A stretch of 35,378 nucleotides of DNA from JAAYGD01 sp964609995 (GTDB lineage: Bacteria; Bacillota_I; Bacilli_A; RF39; UBA660), in the NCBI GenBank assembly GCA_964609995.1, contig CAZSTI010000008.1, positions 1-35,378 of the forward strand, written 5' to 3'. Every line of letters starts with the position of its first letter. The stretch's first letter is position 1. The notes under the pieces were generated by a model, which ran no database searches, was not told the origin of the DNA, and saw only the letters and a list, made by a program, of their open reading frames with translations. The position numbers and the translations under genes were made by a program. This document shows, piece after piece, positions 7,768-15,737 of the stretch.

Positions 7768-8155
7768 AATATTTTTCTTCTTGAACTCTTCCAAATCCAC
7801 TATAGTTTTTTATTTGAACTTTGTTATCATTAGAAGATACTTTTTTAACTCCCAAACTAGAATTGTTAGTGTTATTCGTTCTCTTAGATTTGTTTTCGAT
7901 TTCACTATTAATTTTATTAACACTAATATTTATAGATGAAATAACTGAATCAATTTTTTCGCATATTGGATCAATTTTTGCTATAAAATCTTCTATTTCT
8001 TCTTTCCTTGCATTTATAGATAATGAAGAAAAAGCTATGTTATCATTTAATATAGTATTTAATGTTCCTTTTTCTTGTAATAATTTGTTTTTTACATTTC
8101 TTAATTTAGAAATAGAACTAGAAGCACTAACAAAATTTTGATTATTTTCATACAT
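7766..8155 (-). CDS. Small helical protein of the WXG-like pair
   Basis: This 129-residue protein has a long amphipathic, coiled-coil-like N-terminal ~90 residues (KLRNVKNKLLQEKG, EEIEDFIAKIDPICEKIDSVISSINISVNKI) and a polar, Asn/Ser/Lys-rich tail. There is no signal peptide or WXG. It starts after AAGGAGTTGCT, 22 bp after the WXG-like gene, in the same operon. Small helical proteins of this kind accompany LXG/WXG substrates of the type VIIb secretion system as targeting partners; that role is inferred from context. No family is firmly recognised. Confidence 0.5.
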   Translation of the reverse strand: MYENNQNFVSASSSISKLRNVKNKLLQEKGTLNTILNDNIAFSSLSINARKEEIEDFIAKIDPICEKIDSVISSINISVNKINSEIENKSKRTNNTNNSSLGVKKVSSNDNKVQIKNYSGFGRVQEEKY

Positions 8156-8177
8156 AGCAACTCCTTGGGTTATTTAA

Positions 8178-8882
8178 CTACATTTCCATTGCTATTGGGC
8201 CGTTTGGATTTCCTCCACTACCACCAACAGCAGCATCTTTTGTCAATTCTGCATCTTTTGTCAATTCTGCTATTTGAGCTTTAGCTTCAGTTAAAAACGT
8301 ATTAATAGCGGCACTTAGTTGTCCAACTTTTGATACACCAGTATTAAATTGATTTACTATATGTCCATCAATATTTTCAAAACCTTCAGTCCATTGAGCA
8401 TTAGATTTTAATGTACTATAAAAAGTTTTTGCAGAAGATAATAGTTCATTTAAAGAATCCACATATTCACTAATTTTTGTGATTGCATCTTCAGTTGGTT
8501 TTTTACAATTTACTGTAGATTCATCAACAGCAGGCTTTTCAATAAGAACAGGTGCATAAGCCGGAATTTTTTCTGGTCCTGTTACTCCCCAACTACCTCC
8601 AGTATTTGAACCAATTTCATCTTTCTTTGCAACATATTTTGCAACAGCTGCAATGTTTTGACCAATATTTGTTATTATTTTCGCAACATAAAAAACATCA
8701 TTTGCAGTATCAACTATCATAGGTATTGTTGTAGCTCCAGTCTTTCCTTTCCAATCAGCAGTAATTAAACCGATTTGATCATTAATATTCTTAACTACTT
8801 TCTCAACCGATTCTGTATATTTATTTACAAATAAAACTGCTTGATTTTCTAATTCTAATGGGTTAATTGATATATTATTCAT
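8178..8882 (-). CDS. WXG100-like (ESX/type VII) secreted protein
   Basis: This 234-residue protein has two helical segments around a turn. The turn motif is DWKGKTG near residue 45, a W-x-G of the WXG100 type. A Gly/Pro-rich linker (~95-120) follows, then a second helical region (~125-220) and a short Gly-rich tail. WXG100 proteins are ~100 residues, so this one carries an extra C-terminal helical domain. It lacks a signal peptide, as expected for type VII export. A perfect 18-bp duplication repeats ELTKDA near the C-terminus. It is first in its operon, with a strong promoter and AAAGGTAGG ribosome site. No EssC-type ATPase is in the window, so the secretion link is inferred. Confidence 0.6.
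   Translation of the reverse strand: MNNISINPLELENQAVLFVNKYTESVEKVVKNINDQIGLITADWKGKTGATTIPMIVDTANDVFYVAKIITNIGQNIAAVAKYVAKKDEIGSNTGGSWGVTGPEKIPAYAPVLIEKPAVDESTVNCKKPTEDAITKISEYVDSLNELLSSAKTFYSTLKSNAQWTEGFENIDGHIVNQFNTGVSKVGQLSAAINTFLTEAKAQIAELTKDAELTKDAAVGGSGGNPNGPIAMEM
8233..8268. repeat. Perfect 18-bp tandem duplication inside the WXG-like gene
   Basis: Two identical 18-bp units (8233-8250 and 8251-8268) encode a repeated six-residue unit (TKDAEL register). The exact identity suggests a recent slippage event that keeps the frame. Confidence 0.95.
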
Positions 8883-8904
8883 TTTTTCCTACCTTTCTAC
8901 ATTG

Positions 8905-8933
8905 ATTATAAAATATTTTATCAATATATTCAA
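8905..8933 (-). promoter_or_regulatory. Sigma-A promoter of the WXG-like operon
   Basis: On the minus strand TTGAAT (8933-8928) and TATAAT (8910-8905) are separated by exactly 17 bp. They lie 22 bp upstream of the start codon at 8882. Confidence 0.8.
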
Positions 8934-8989
8934 CACTATTTACACTTTTTATTAATGATATGTAAAGAGTTATATTATAATTAATATAT

Positions 8990-9436
8990 TTATCTATTTT
9001 TATCACTATCTAAAATAATTGTAACAGGTCCATCATTTATAATGTTTACTTCCATTTCAGCTCCAAATATACCTGTTTCTACATGAACAAATTCTTTCAG
9101 CAATTGATTAAAATAATCATATAGCAAAATTGCTTCATCACCTTTCATTGAGCTTTGATAACTTGGTCTATTTCCTTTATTTGTATCTCCATATAATGTG
9201 AATTGAGATATTGAAAGTATTGATCCATTAATATCTTTTATTGATAAATTCATAACACCATCTAAATCATCAAATATTCTTAAATTTAACACTTTGTTTG
9301 CAATTAAATCTACTTCTTTTTTTGTATCTTGAACATTAAAACCAACCAATAAAACTAAACCATTATCAATATTTCCTACTTCTTTATGGTTCACAGATAC
9401 ACTTGATTTTTTACTTCTTTGAACAATAACTCTCAT
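8990..9436 (-). CDS. dtd: D-aminoacyl-tRNA deacylase
   Basis: This 148-residue cytosolic enzyme hydrolyses D-amino acids from mischarged tRNAs, also acting on glycine on tRNA-Ala. It has the two family signatures: SQFTLYGD at 77-84, which carries the catalytic-site Thr, and the cross-subunit GPVT at 136-139. Length is standard. It starts inside the last codons of relA (ATGA overlap), the common Firmicutes relA-dtd arrangement. Confidence 0.95.
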   Translation of the reverse strand: MRVIVQRSKKSSVSVNHKEVGNIDNGLVLLVGFNVQDTKKEVDLIANKVLNLRIFDDLDGVMNLSIKDINGSILSISQFTLYGDTNKGNRPSYQSSMKGDEAILLYDYFNQLLKEFVHVETGIFGAEMEVNIINDGPVTIILDSDKNR

Positions 9437-11583
9437 TTTATTACTCTTTCTATATTATTCACATACTTAATTTGCGAAACATCATTTATAAATTTTTTTA
9501 AGGTTTCTAAATCTTTTACTAAAATAATAATATCATATATATTTTTATCAATATTTATTATTGTTTGAATATATTGAATAATTATTGAATATGTTGATGC
9601 TTTTGCAATAAGTTCCAATAAAAAATTATCACTTTTTTCAGTAGTTATCATAATAGTTGTTGGAAACTTGTTTTGAGATTCTTGATTCCACTCTATTTCA
9701 ATTAGCCTTTCTTCAATGCTAGAAATATTATGACAGTTTACTCTGTGAACTGTAATACCTTTTCCTTTAGTAATATAGCCTATAACTTCATCACCTTTTA
9801 TAGGCTTACAACAATTTGCTAAAGACACTTTTATTTCATCAATACCCGCTACAATAATATCATTTTTATTTGTTTCTTTTTTAACATTAGATTGTGATAA
9901 CTTATTTAAAACAATTTCTTCTTTAGTTGGTGTTTCTTTTTTATATAGTCCCACTATATAACTGGAACTATATTTACTATTTCCTATACAATAATAAATT
10001 TCATCTATCGAATTCTCACTTAAAGTTTTTGTTAAATTATTAATATTTTCTTCTTTAAAAAAATCTATATTAGATATTTTATTTTTTCTTAATTCTTTAT
10101 TTAATAGCTCTTCTCCTCTTTTTATAGTTTCTTCTCGATTTATTTTAGTGAAAAACGATTTAATTCTTGATTTTGCTTGAGATGTTTTAACCATATTAAT
10201 CCATTCTTTACTAGGACCAGTTGAATTTTTATTAATATTGATTTTTACTATATCTCCATCTTTTAATTCAAAATTTAATGGAACAATATTATCATTGACC
10301 ATAGCTCCAATCATTTTGTCTCCAACATCAGTATGAACTCTATATGCAAAATCTATTGGGGTACTTCCTAATGGTAATTCAATCACATCTCCTTTTGGAG
10401 TATATACGTATATTTCATCTCTTAATACTTCTTGCTCTACTGAAGTTTTAAATTCTTCATTAGTTAAATTATCATTGCTATTTTCAATAATGCTTCTAAA
10501 TAATTGTAATTTTTGTTCTACAGTGTTTTTTAATGCTACTGAAGCATCTCTTTTTTCTTTGTATGCCCAATGAGACGCTATTCCATATTCTGCTATTTTA
10601 TCCATTTCATAGGTTCTAATTTGAACCTCAAATAAATATCCATCAACACCAAAAATAGTAGTATGTAAAGATTGATACATATTTTCTTTAGGCATTGCAA
10701 TATAATCTTTAAATCTATTAGATAAAGGTTTATATTTAGAATGAATTAAACCTAATGTTAAATAACAATCAGCTTCAGTTTCCACATATACTCTAAGTGC
10801 TAAAATATCATATATGTCTTTAAATCTTTTCCCCTTTTCTAATTTTGAATAAATACTATATATGCTTTTGCTTCTTCCTTTAATTTCATGTTTAATAGAA
10901 TGTTCAATAAGAATATTAGATATGCTTTCTTTCATTTCTAATATTGATTTATCTCTTTCAATCTTAGTATTATTTAAGTTTTTTACTATATCATAATAAA
11001 TCTCTGGTTTATAATATCTCAAACTTAAATCTTCAAGTTCTTGCTTAAGTGAATTCATTCCAAGATGATGAGATATTGGAGATAATATTTCCAATGTTTC
11101 TTTTGCTTCTTTTTTTTGAGTATCTTCATCTAACATCCAAAGATTTCTTGTGTTTTCTAGTCTATCCGCTAACTTAATTATTATCACTCTTACATCTTCA
11201 CATAATCCAACTAATATTTTTTTATAATAATTAATCAAATATAAAGAGTCAGCTGATATATTAACTCTATTAATCTTTCTTACTCCCGATACTATATTAT
11301 AAATTTCTTTTCCAAATTCTTTTTCTATATCTTCATTTAAATCAAGTTCATGCAATAAAGATGCTGTTATAGTAGCATAATCTATATTAATCTTAGTTAG
11401 AATATAAGCTACATTTAATGGATGTAAAAACTCTAAACTTCCATCTAATCTTTTATTTTCTATGTTTTTTTCTATAGAATAATCAAATGCTTTTGAAATA
11501 ATATTTAATTCATCTTCATCAGAAATATATTTTTTAGCGTTTTCTATTAATTCTTCTTTGGTAGTTATCTCTTCATATTCCAT
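9433..11583 (-). CDS. relA: RelA/SpoT-family (p)ppGpp synthetase with a degenerate hydrolase domain
   Basis: This is a 716-residue long RSH protein that makes (p)ppGpp from ATP and GTP/GDP in the stringent response. Domains in order are HD hydrolase (~25-180), synthetase (~230-345; RFKDIYD 253-259, GRSKSIYSIY, RFKDYIAMPK, YQSLHTT, EVQIRT), TGS (~390-450), a Cys/His region (NCCKPIKGDE near 590) and ACT (~645-716). The synthetase looks intact. The hydrolase keeps His54, KLADRLENTR (Asp140, Asn144) and His78. However, HD has become HE at 78-79, and the following V-x-E-D-T block is deleted (LLHELDLNEDIEKEFG). It may therefore be mainly a synthetase. The start follows GGAGG. It lies in the comN-relA-dtd operon. 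Confidence 0.9.
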   Translation of the reverse strand: MEYEEITTKEELIENAKKYISDEDELNIISKAFDYSIEKNIENKRLDGSLEFLHPLNVAYILTKINIDYATITASLLHELDLNEDIEKEFGKEIYNIVSGVRKINRVNISADSLYLINYYKKILVGLCEDVRVIIIKLADRLENTRNLWMLDEDTQKKEAKETLEILSPISHHLGMNSLKQELEDLSLRYYKPEIYYDIVKNLNNTKIERDKSILEMKESISNILIEHSIKHEIKGRSKSIYSIYSKLEKGKRFKDIYDILALRVYVETEADCYLTLGLIHSKYKPLSNRFKDYIAMPKENMYQSLHTTIFGVDGYLFEVQIRTYEMDKIAEYGIASHWAYKEKRDASVALKNTVEQKLQLFRSIIENSNDNLTNEEFKTSVEQEVLRDEIYVYTPKGDVIELPLGSTPIDFAYRVHTDVGDKMIGAMVNDNIVPLNFELKDGDIVKININKNSTGPSKEWINMVKTSQAKSRIKSFFTKINREETIKRGEELLNKELRKNKISNIDFFKEENINNLTKTLSENSIDEIYYCIGNSKYSSSYIVGLYKKETPTKEEIVLNKLSQSNVKKETNKNDIIVAGIDEIKVSLANCCKPIKGDEVIGYITKGKGITVHRVNCHNISSIEERLIEIEWNQESQNKFPTTIMITTEKSDNFLLELIAKASTYSIIIQYIQTIINIDKNIYDIIILVKDLETLKKFINDVSQIKYVNNIERVIK

Positions 11584-11591
11584 TATTCCTC

Positions 11592-11873
11592 CTAAAGATC
11601 TAATATCTTTTCTATATCTAAAACTCTTTCAACTTTTGATAATTCTTTTTTTGTAAAAACATCTAATTCATCCGAATCGACTTCTAAAATATCATTTACC
11701 ATTTCACTCAAAGATAAATCGATGGTATTTGTCCATTTTTTCTTTTTTAAAAAATTCCAAATATCAGCTTCCACAATTTGTTTCATACCTTGCTTATGCA
11801 ACTCATCTTTTTTAATTATTAACGCAGGTCTTACTTTAATATATAATTCTTTTAATGAACTAAATTCATCCAT
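11592..11873 (-). CDS. ComN-like post-transcriptional regulator family protein
   Basis: This is a small 93-residue cytosolic protein. The core matches the ComN family: RPALIIKKDEL, then ADIWNFLKKKKW, then MVNDILEV. In Bacillus subtilis ComN affects localisation of comER mRNA through DivIVA; whether that role holds here is unknown. It has a longer acidic C-terminal tail (~70-93) than usual. It starts after AGGTGATATC with a TATAAT just upstream and is the first gene of the operon with relA, ending next to the relA ribosome site. Confidence 0.7.
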   Translation of the reverse strand: MDEFSSLKELYIKVRPALIIKKDELHKQGMKQIVEADIWNFLKKKKWTNTIDLSLSEMVNDILEVDSDELDVFTKKELSKVERVLDIEKILDL

Positions 11874-11908
11874 GATATCACCTATTTATATTATAACATT
11901 TTTTTAAT

Positions 11909-11945
11909 AAAAAAAAGAATCATTAATTTTGATAACGATTCTTTA
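11909..11945 (-). terminator. Intrinsic terminator of the 106-residue gene
   Basis: On the minus strand AAAGAATC and GATTCTTT form a stem that spans the last codons and stop of the gene ending at 11923. A long T run follows. Confidence 0.75.
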
Positions 11946-12243
11946 AAAAAGATATACTTTTTTGTTTAATTTGAACTACTGGAGTATCACTATTTTGATT
12001 TAATTTAAAATTTATTTTAGATTCTTTTCTTACTTGTTCAACAAATGCTTTTTGTCTTAATAATCGATCTAATTCACCGCATTCACTAGTTTGACTAATA
12101 CATTGATATATAGCTTCCAAACAAAAATCAACTCTAATTTTTAATGCTTTTGTTGCTTCATTATAATAATAATATTTTATTCTTAATTGATCAACCATAT
12201 AATTATAATCATTTGTTTTAGAAATATCTAATTTGTTTACCAT
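11923..12243 (-). CDS. Small hypothetical helical protein
   Basis: This 106-residue protein belongs to no family I recognise. It is rich in Lys, Tyr and Gln, with a YYYYNEATKALKIRVDFCLEAIYQC helical stretch and a basic tail (KQKSISFLKNRYQN). No membrane segment is visible. The ATG at 12243 is preferred because AAGGGGGTATCT precedes it; a longer in-frame reading from 12315 would run back through the promoter. It is monocistronic, with its own promoter, a short 5' hairpin and a terminator. Confidence 0.7.
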   Translation of the reverse strand: MVNKLDISKTNDYNYMVDQLRIKYYYYNEATKALKIRVDFCLEAIYQCISQTSECGELDRLLRQKAFVEQVRKESKINFKLNQNSDTPVVQIKQKSISFLKNRYQN

Positions 12244-12255
12244 AGATACCCCCTT

Positions 12256-12305
12256 CTCTTCATAATAGAAGAGATTTATTATAATGATAATAATTAATTT
12301 GTCAA
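12256..12305 (-). promoter_or_regulatory. Sigma-A promoter and 5' hairpin of the 106-residue gene
   Basis: TTGACA (12305-12300), a 16-bp spacer and TATAAT (12283-12278) form one of the best promoters in the window. The predicted transcript begins with CTCTTC/GAAGAG, a 6-bp hairpin, directly before the GGGGG ribosome site. This could modulate initiation or protect the 5' end. Confidence 0.75.
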
Positions 12306-12319
12306 GAAAAATCAATTAT

Positions 12320-12348
12320 TTGTCGAAACTATTTAAATATGATAAAAT
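12320..12348 (+). promoter_or_regulatory. Promoter of the GT2-GtrA gene
   Basis: TTGTCG (12320-12325), a 17-bp spacer and an extended -10 (TGA-TAAAAT, 12343-12348) lie 44 bp upstream of the start. It is divergent from, and overlaps the region of, the preceding minus-strand promoter. Confidence 0.6.
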
Positions 12349-12391
12349 ATGTTTGATAAAATTAAATATATTTTATTAGAATGGATATGAA

Positions 12392-13420
12392 ATGAAAAAT
12401 GTATATATAATTATTCCTTCATATAATCCTGATCAAAATATTATGATTGAATTTTTAAAAAAATTAAAAAAGAGTTTTGCAAATATTATAATAATTAATG
12501 ATGGAAGCGATGAACAATATAATTCTTTTTTTAATAAATTAAAAGAAGATTATGTTGTTTTAACTCATCATATAAATCAAGGAAAAGGAAGAGCAATAAA
12601 GACGGCATTTAATTATTTGTTTGAAGAACATTCTAATTTTGAAGTTGCGATAACCGCTGATTGTGATGGACAACATTCAGTTGATGATATTAAAAAATGT
12701 GTTGATAAGACGATGGAATTTAATAATTCATTAATAATTGGAGTTAGAAATTTTAACAAATATAATGTCCCTACTAAAAGTAAATTGGGAAATAAAATTA
12801 CTAGAACTGTATTTAAGATTTTCATTGGTTTAAATATTACGGATACTCAAACTGGATTAAGAGGTTTCAGTAGTGAAACCGCAAAAATATTTTTAAAAAC
12901 AAAAGGTGAAAGATACGAATATGAAACAAATATGTTAATAGATTGTAAAGAGTATAATATTGACATAAAAGAGGTTAAAATTAAAACAATTTATATTGAT
13001 GAAAATAAAACATCTCATTTTAATCCTTTAAAAGATTCTATTTCAATATATAAATTATTTATTAAATATATTGCTTCTTCTATTAGTGCTTTTTTATTAG
13101 ATATACTATTATTCACTATATTATTAAATATAATTAATGTTAAAGAGAACATACTAATAGCTACCATTATTTCTAGAACAATTTCATCAATGTATAACTT
13201 TTCTATTAATAAAATTATATTTCATAAATCATCAAAAAGTTCTAAATATAAATATTTCTTTTTAGTAATAATTCAAATGTTTGTGTCTGGAATATCAGTA
13301 ACATTCTTATCTAAAATAATTAATATATCTTCAATTATAATAAAAGTTTTTGTGGATATAATATTATTTATTATTAATTTTATTATTCAAAGAGAATGGG
13401 TATTTAAAAAAAAGAAATGA
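12392..13420 (+). CDS. GT2 glycosyltransferase fused to a GtrA-like membrane domain
   Basis: This is a 342-residue membrane enzyme. Residues 1-215 are a GT-A glycosyltransferase of the dolichol-phosphate-mannose-synthase/polyprenyl-phosphate type: IIIPSYNP, IINDGSD, NQGKGRAIKTAF, the DxD in TADCDGQH (Asp90, Asp92), DTQTGLRGF and ERYEYETNML. Residues ~223-338 form four hydrophobic helices with basic loops, matching the GtrA/DPMS-TM family. It likely transfers a sugar from a nucleotide donor to undecaprenyl phosphate, for glycosylation of wall polymers or surface proteins. The specific sugar cannot be read from sequence. It stands alone on the plus strand between minus-strand operons. Confidence 0.88.
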   Translation: MKNVYIIIPSYNPDQNIMIEFLKKLKKSFANIIIINDGSDEQYNSFFNKLKEDYVVLTHHINQGKGRAIKTAFNYLFEEHSNFEVAITADCDGQHSVDDIKKCVDKTMEFNNSLIIGVRNFNKYNVPTKSKLGNKITRTVFKIFIGLNITDTQTGLRGFSSETAKIFLKTKGERYEYETNMLIDCKEYNIDIKEVKIKTIYIDENKTSHFNPLKDSISIYKLFIKYIASSISAFLLDILLFTILLNIINVKENILIATIISRTISSMYNFSINKIIFHKSSKSSKYKYFFLVIIQMFVSGISVTFLSKIINISSIIIKVFVDIILFIINFIIQREWVFKKKK

Positions 13421-13438
13421 CAAACATTTCTTTTTTTA
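13406..13438. terminator. Bidirectional terminator
   Basis: AAAGAAATG and CATTTCTTT form the stem around a 5-nt loop, with A and T runs on both sides. It overlaps the stop of the plus-strand GT2 gene and lies just after the minus-strand gene ending at 13444, so it can serve both. Confidence 0.8.
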
Positions 13439-13443
13439 TTTAC

Positions 13444-13626
13444 TTACATCATGCTTTTTTCAAAATCATTTATTAATTCGAATGATTTTTCACCCATATA
13501 AAAACCTAAATAAAATATTGCAAACGCAAGTATTAATAAAGCAGAAGATAATATTATTTTTGTTGATAGTGGTAATTTTTTTAATTTAACCGAAAAGTCA
13601 TTATTTAAATTTTTTTTCTTTTTCAT
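13444..13626 (-). CDS. Small single-pass membrane protein
   Basis: This 60-residue protein has a basic N-terminus (MKKKKNLNNDFSVKLKK), one hydrophobic helix (~22-45, IILSSALLILAFAIFYLGFYMG) and a short acidic tail. The topology should be N-in/C-out. It starts after TAGGAGGAACT, 22 bp downstream of the AlkD-like gene, and is the last gene of that operon. The function is unknown and no homologous family is recognised. Confidence 0.7.
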   Translation of the reverse strand: MKKKKNLNNDFSVKLKKLPLSTKIILSSALLILAFAIFYLGFYMGEKSFELINDFEKSMM

Positions 13627-13648
13627 AGTTCCTCCTAATTATATATTA

Positions 13649-14347
13649 TCATAAATTTCTAAAATTTTTAATTTTTTCTTTTTCCTCTTTTGAAATTCTC
13701 TCAGTAGCATAACTAAATGTTATTCCAGGAATTTCTTTTATATTTTCATATAAAAATTTAATTAATACATTTTCTTCTCTTTTTCCTATTTCTCTAAGCA
13801 TCCAACCAGTAGCTTTTTTTATTAAATCATGCTTAGTACTTAAATATTTTTTTGAAAGAATTAGAGTATCATAAAACTCATTATTCTTTATAAAATAATG
13901 AGTTGCTAAAATAGCTATTCTCTGTTCCCATAAACCTTTATTAGATAGTTCATAAATAATATCTTTTTTTAAATTATTAACAAAAATATGCCTTCCAAGT
14001 ATATATGAAGCACTTAAATCGACTAAATCCCAATTATTAATATAATTAGTATTATTTAAATATATATTATATACATCTTCAGGATAATCATTATATTTTA
14101 ATATTAAAATAAACAAAGAACAAAGCCTAACTTCATGATATTTGTTTTTTAATAACTTTTCAGTGTCTTTTAATGATATTTCATTATAATATTTCTTTGA
14201 TATTTTTCTTAAAATAGGAACTTTTATCCCCAGAAAAACATCTCCTTCTCCATATTCACCTTTACCTGTTTTAAAAAACCATTGTAAAGCTTTCTTATCT
14301 TTTTCATTACCTAATAATATTAGTTCATCTAATATTTTGTTATACAT
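13649..14347 (-). CDS. AlkD-like DNA alkylation repair protein
   Basis: This 232-residue all-helical HEAT-like repeat protein belongs to the AlkC/AlkD DNA glycosylase family, which removes positively charged alkylated bases. Visible signatures are GVKVPILRKISKKY-type repeats (here GIKVPILRKISKKYY), EVRLCSLFIL, NNWDLVDLSASYILG (the W-D-x-x-D active-site region), LWEQRIAILATHYFI and KKATGWMLREIGK. The start at 14347 removes 16 in-frame codons that overlap the upstream gene. The ribosome site is weak (AAAGA). It is cotranscribed with the DUF1292 gene. Confidence 0.85.
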   Translation of the reverse strand: MYNKILDELILLGNEKDKKALQWFFKTGKGEYGEGDVFLGIKVPILRKISKKYYNEISLKDTEKLLKNKYHEVRLCSLFILILKYNDYPEDVYNIYLNNTNYINNWDLVDLSASYILGRHIFVNNLKKDIIYELSNKGLWEQRIAILATHYFIKNNEFYDTLILSKKYLSTKHDLIKKATGWMLREIGKREENVLIKFLYENIKEIPGITFSYATERISKEEKEKIKNFRNL

Positions 14348-14348
14348 A

Positions 14349-14627
14349 TTAATCTTTATACATCTCTTCTTCTGCAACCAAAACAATTTCATCAAATACT
14401 TTTTGATCTTTTATTTTAGTAAAAGTATCTTCTCCATTTTTATCTGTAATAACTTCTAATAGAACAAGGTTGTTTTCACAACCATGACAATCATGATGCT
14501 CACATGATTTTTCTTCCATTAAAACTGCATATTTCTTTTCTTTATGAGAAAATTCTTTTAAAATTATCATTTCAAATATATTTCCATCTTCATCTTTAAA
14601 TTCTACTTTTTGTTCAAAATCTTTCAT
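14349..14627 (-). CDS. DUF1292 (YrzB-like) protein with a Cys/His-rich insert
   Basis: This 92-residue acidic cytosolic protein has the DUF1292 pattern: a short strand-rich domain beginning FKDEDGNIFEM, then KKYAVLM, then FTKIKDQKVFDEI and a highly acidic end. Between them is SCEHHDCHGCENN, a Cys/His cluster (residues ~41-50) that looks able to bind a metal and is not typical of the family. The biochemical function is unknown. It lies between the zinc-ribbon membrane protein and the AlkD-like gene. Confidence 0.8.
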   Translation of the reverse strand: MKDFEQKVEFKDEDGNIFEMIILKEFSHKEKKYAVLMEEKSCEHHDCHGCENNLVLLEVITDKNGEDTFTKIKDQKVFDEIVLVAEEEMYKD

Positions 14628-14635
14628 AATTCTCC

Positions 14636-15736
14636 TTATATTTCAACTTCTGTAAATAATATACCATAACTATCTGTTCCACATGCTATATATATCTTAT
14701 CATCTTTTACATAATACATTAAGTCTGGACTAGTTTCATATTTTGAAGTTATTCCCATAACACTTTCTTCATATGTTTTTTGTTTGTTAATTTCATATTT
14801 ATCCATAATATCTTCATAATTTTTGTTGATATGTTCAATATATGCTTTTAAATTTACTTTCTCTCCAGTATTTTTATTAAAAGCAAATACAATTGTTTTT
14901 GTGGAAATTTCTGAATTAACACCTCCAAAAGATTCTTTAACTATCAAATGAAATATATCTCCATTTAATATTTCCTCATATTCCACAATATATATATCAG
15001 AAACATTACTTTCAATATTTGTTTTAACAATATTATTAAATTCTTTTATTTCTAAGTTAATATTACTTATATATTTTTCTTCTAATAGTTTAACTTTATA
15101 ATATGTGTTTGATGATTTGTATCCAAGTTTGCTAGTTACTAATTCATAATAAGTATTTGAATAATACAGATATAATTTATTATTAAAACTCAATAGCTCA
15201 AATATTTCTTCATTTTTTGAAGTGTTTTCTTCAACATTTAATCCTTTTATTCTAAAACCATATTCTTTTTCACTTGAAATATTTAAATTTTGCTTATGAT
15301 TATCAAAATTAGTTAAGTTTTCAAAAGTGGGTTTATTAATTTTTATCCACGCTATTTGATAAATTCCTGCTTTTAATATATCTTCAGTAATTTCAATTTC
15401 AAATCCTATAATACTATTCTCTAAATCATTAATACTATTTGAGGAGTTTTTAGTAGTAATTACATTATTTATTATATAACTCCCATAAAAATCCTTTATT
15501 TCTATTTTTGATTCTTCGTTGGGTTTTGATATTATTTTATCTAATTCTTTATTCAACCCCATATTAGCAACATAATATAGTGTTCCAGCTCCTAATAGTA
15601 ACATTACAACAATAAAAATCAAAAACATCTTCATAGGTGATAAACCCATACTAGAATCTTTATTTAGTTGCTTACCACAATTAGGACAAAATATTTTGTT
15701 ATCAATTATTTCTTGACCACATTTTGGACATTTCAT
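14636..15736 (-). CDS. Zinc-ribbon membrane protein with a large extracytoplasmic domain
   Basis: This 366-residue protein begins with an N-terminal double-CxxC zinc ribbon (MKCPKCGQEII...FCPNCGK, ~1-24). A linker, one membrane helix (~38-61, MFLIFIVVMLLLGAGTLYYVA) and a ~300-residue strand-rich outer domain follow. The ribbon is inside, the domain outside. Start 15736 has GGGAAAGATTAGT upstream; an in-frame ATG six codons earlier overlaps tgt and lacks a ribosome site. Proteins of this layout are common in Firmicutes and mostly uncharacterised. It follows tgt directly. Confidence 0.75.
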   Translation of the reverse strand: MKCPKCGQEIIDNKIFCPNCGKQLNKDSSMGLSPMKMFLIFIVVMLLLGAGTLYYVANMGLNKELDKIISKPNEESKIEIKDFYGSYIINNVITTKNSSNSINDLENSIIGFEIEITEDILKAGIYQIAWIKINKPTFENLTNFDNHKQNLNISSEKEYGFRIKGLNVEENTSKNEEIFELLSFNNKLYLYYSNTYYELVTSKLGYKSSNTYYKVKLLEEKYISNINLEIKEFNNIVKTNIESNVSDIYIVEYEEILNGDIFHLIVKESFGGVNSEISTKTIVFAFNKNTGEKVNLKAYIEHINKNYEDIMDKYEINKQKTYEESVMGITSKYETSPDLMYYVKDDKIYIACGTDSYGILFTEVEI

Positions 15737-15737
15737 A

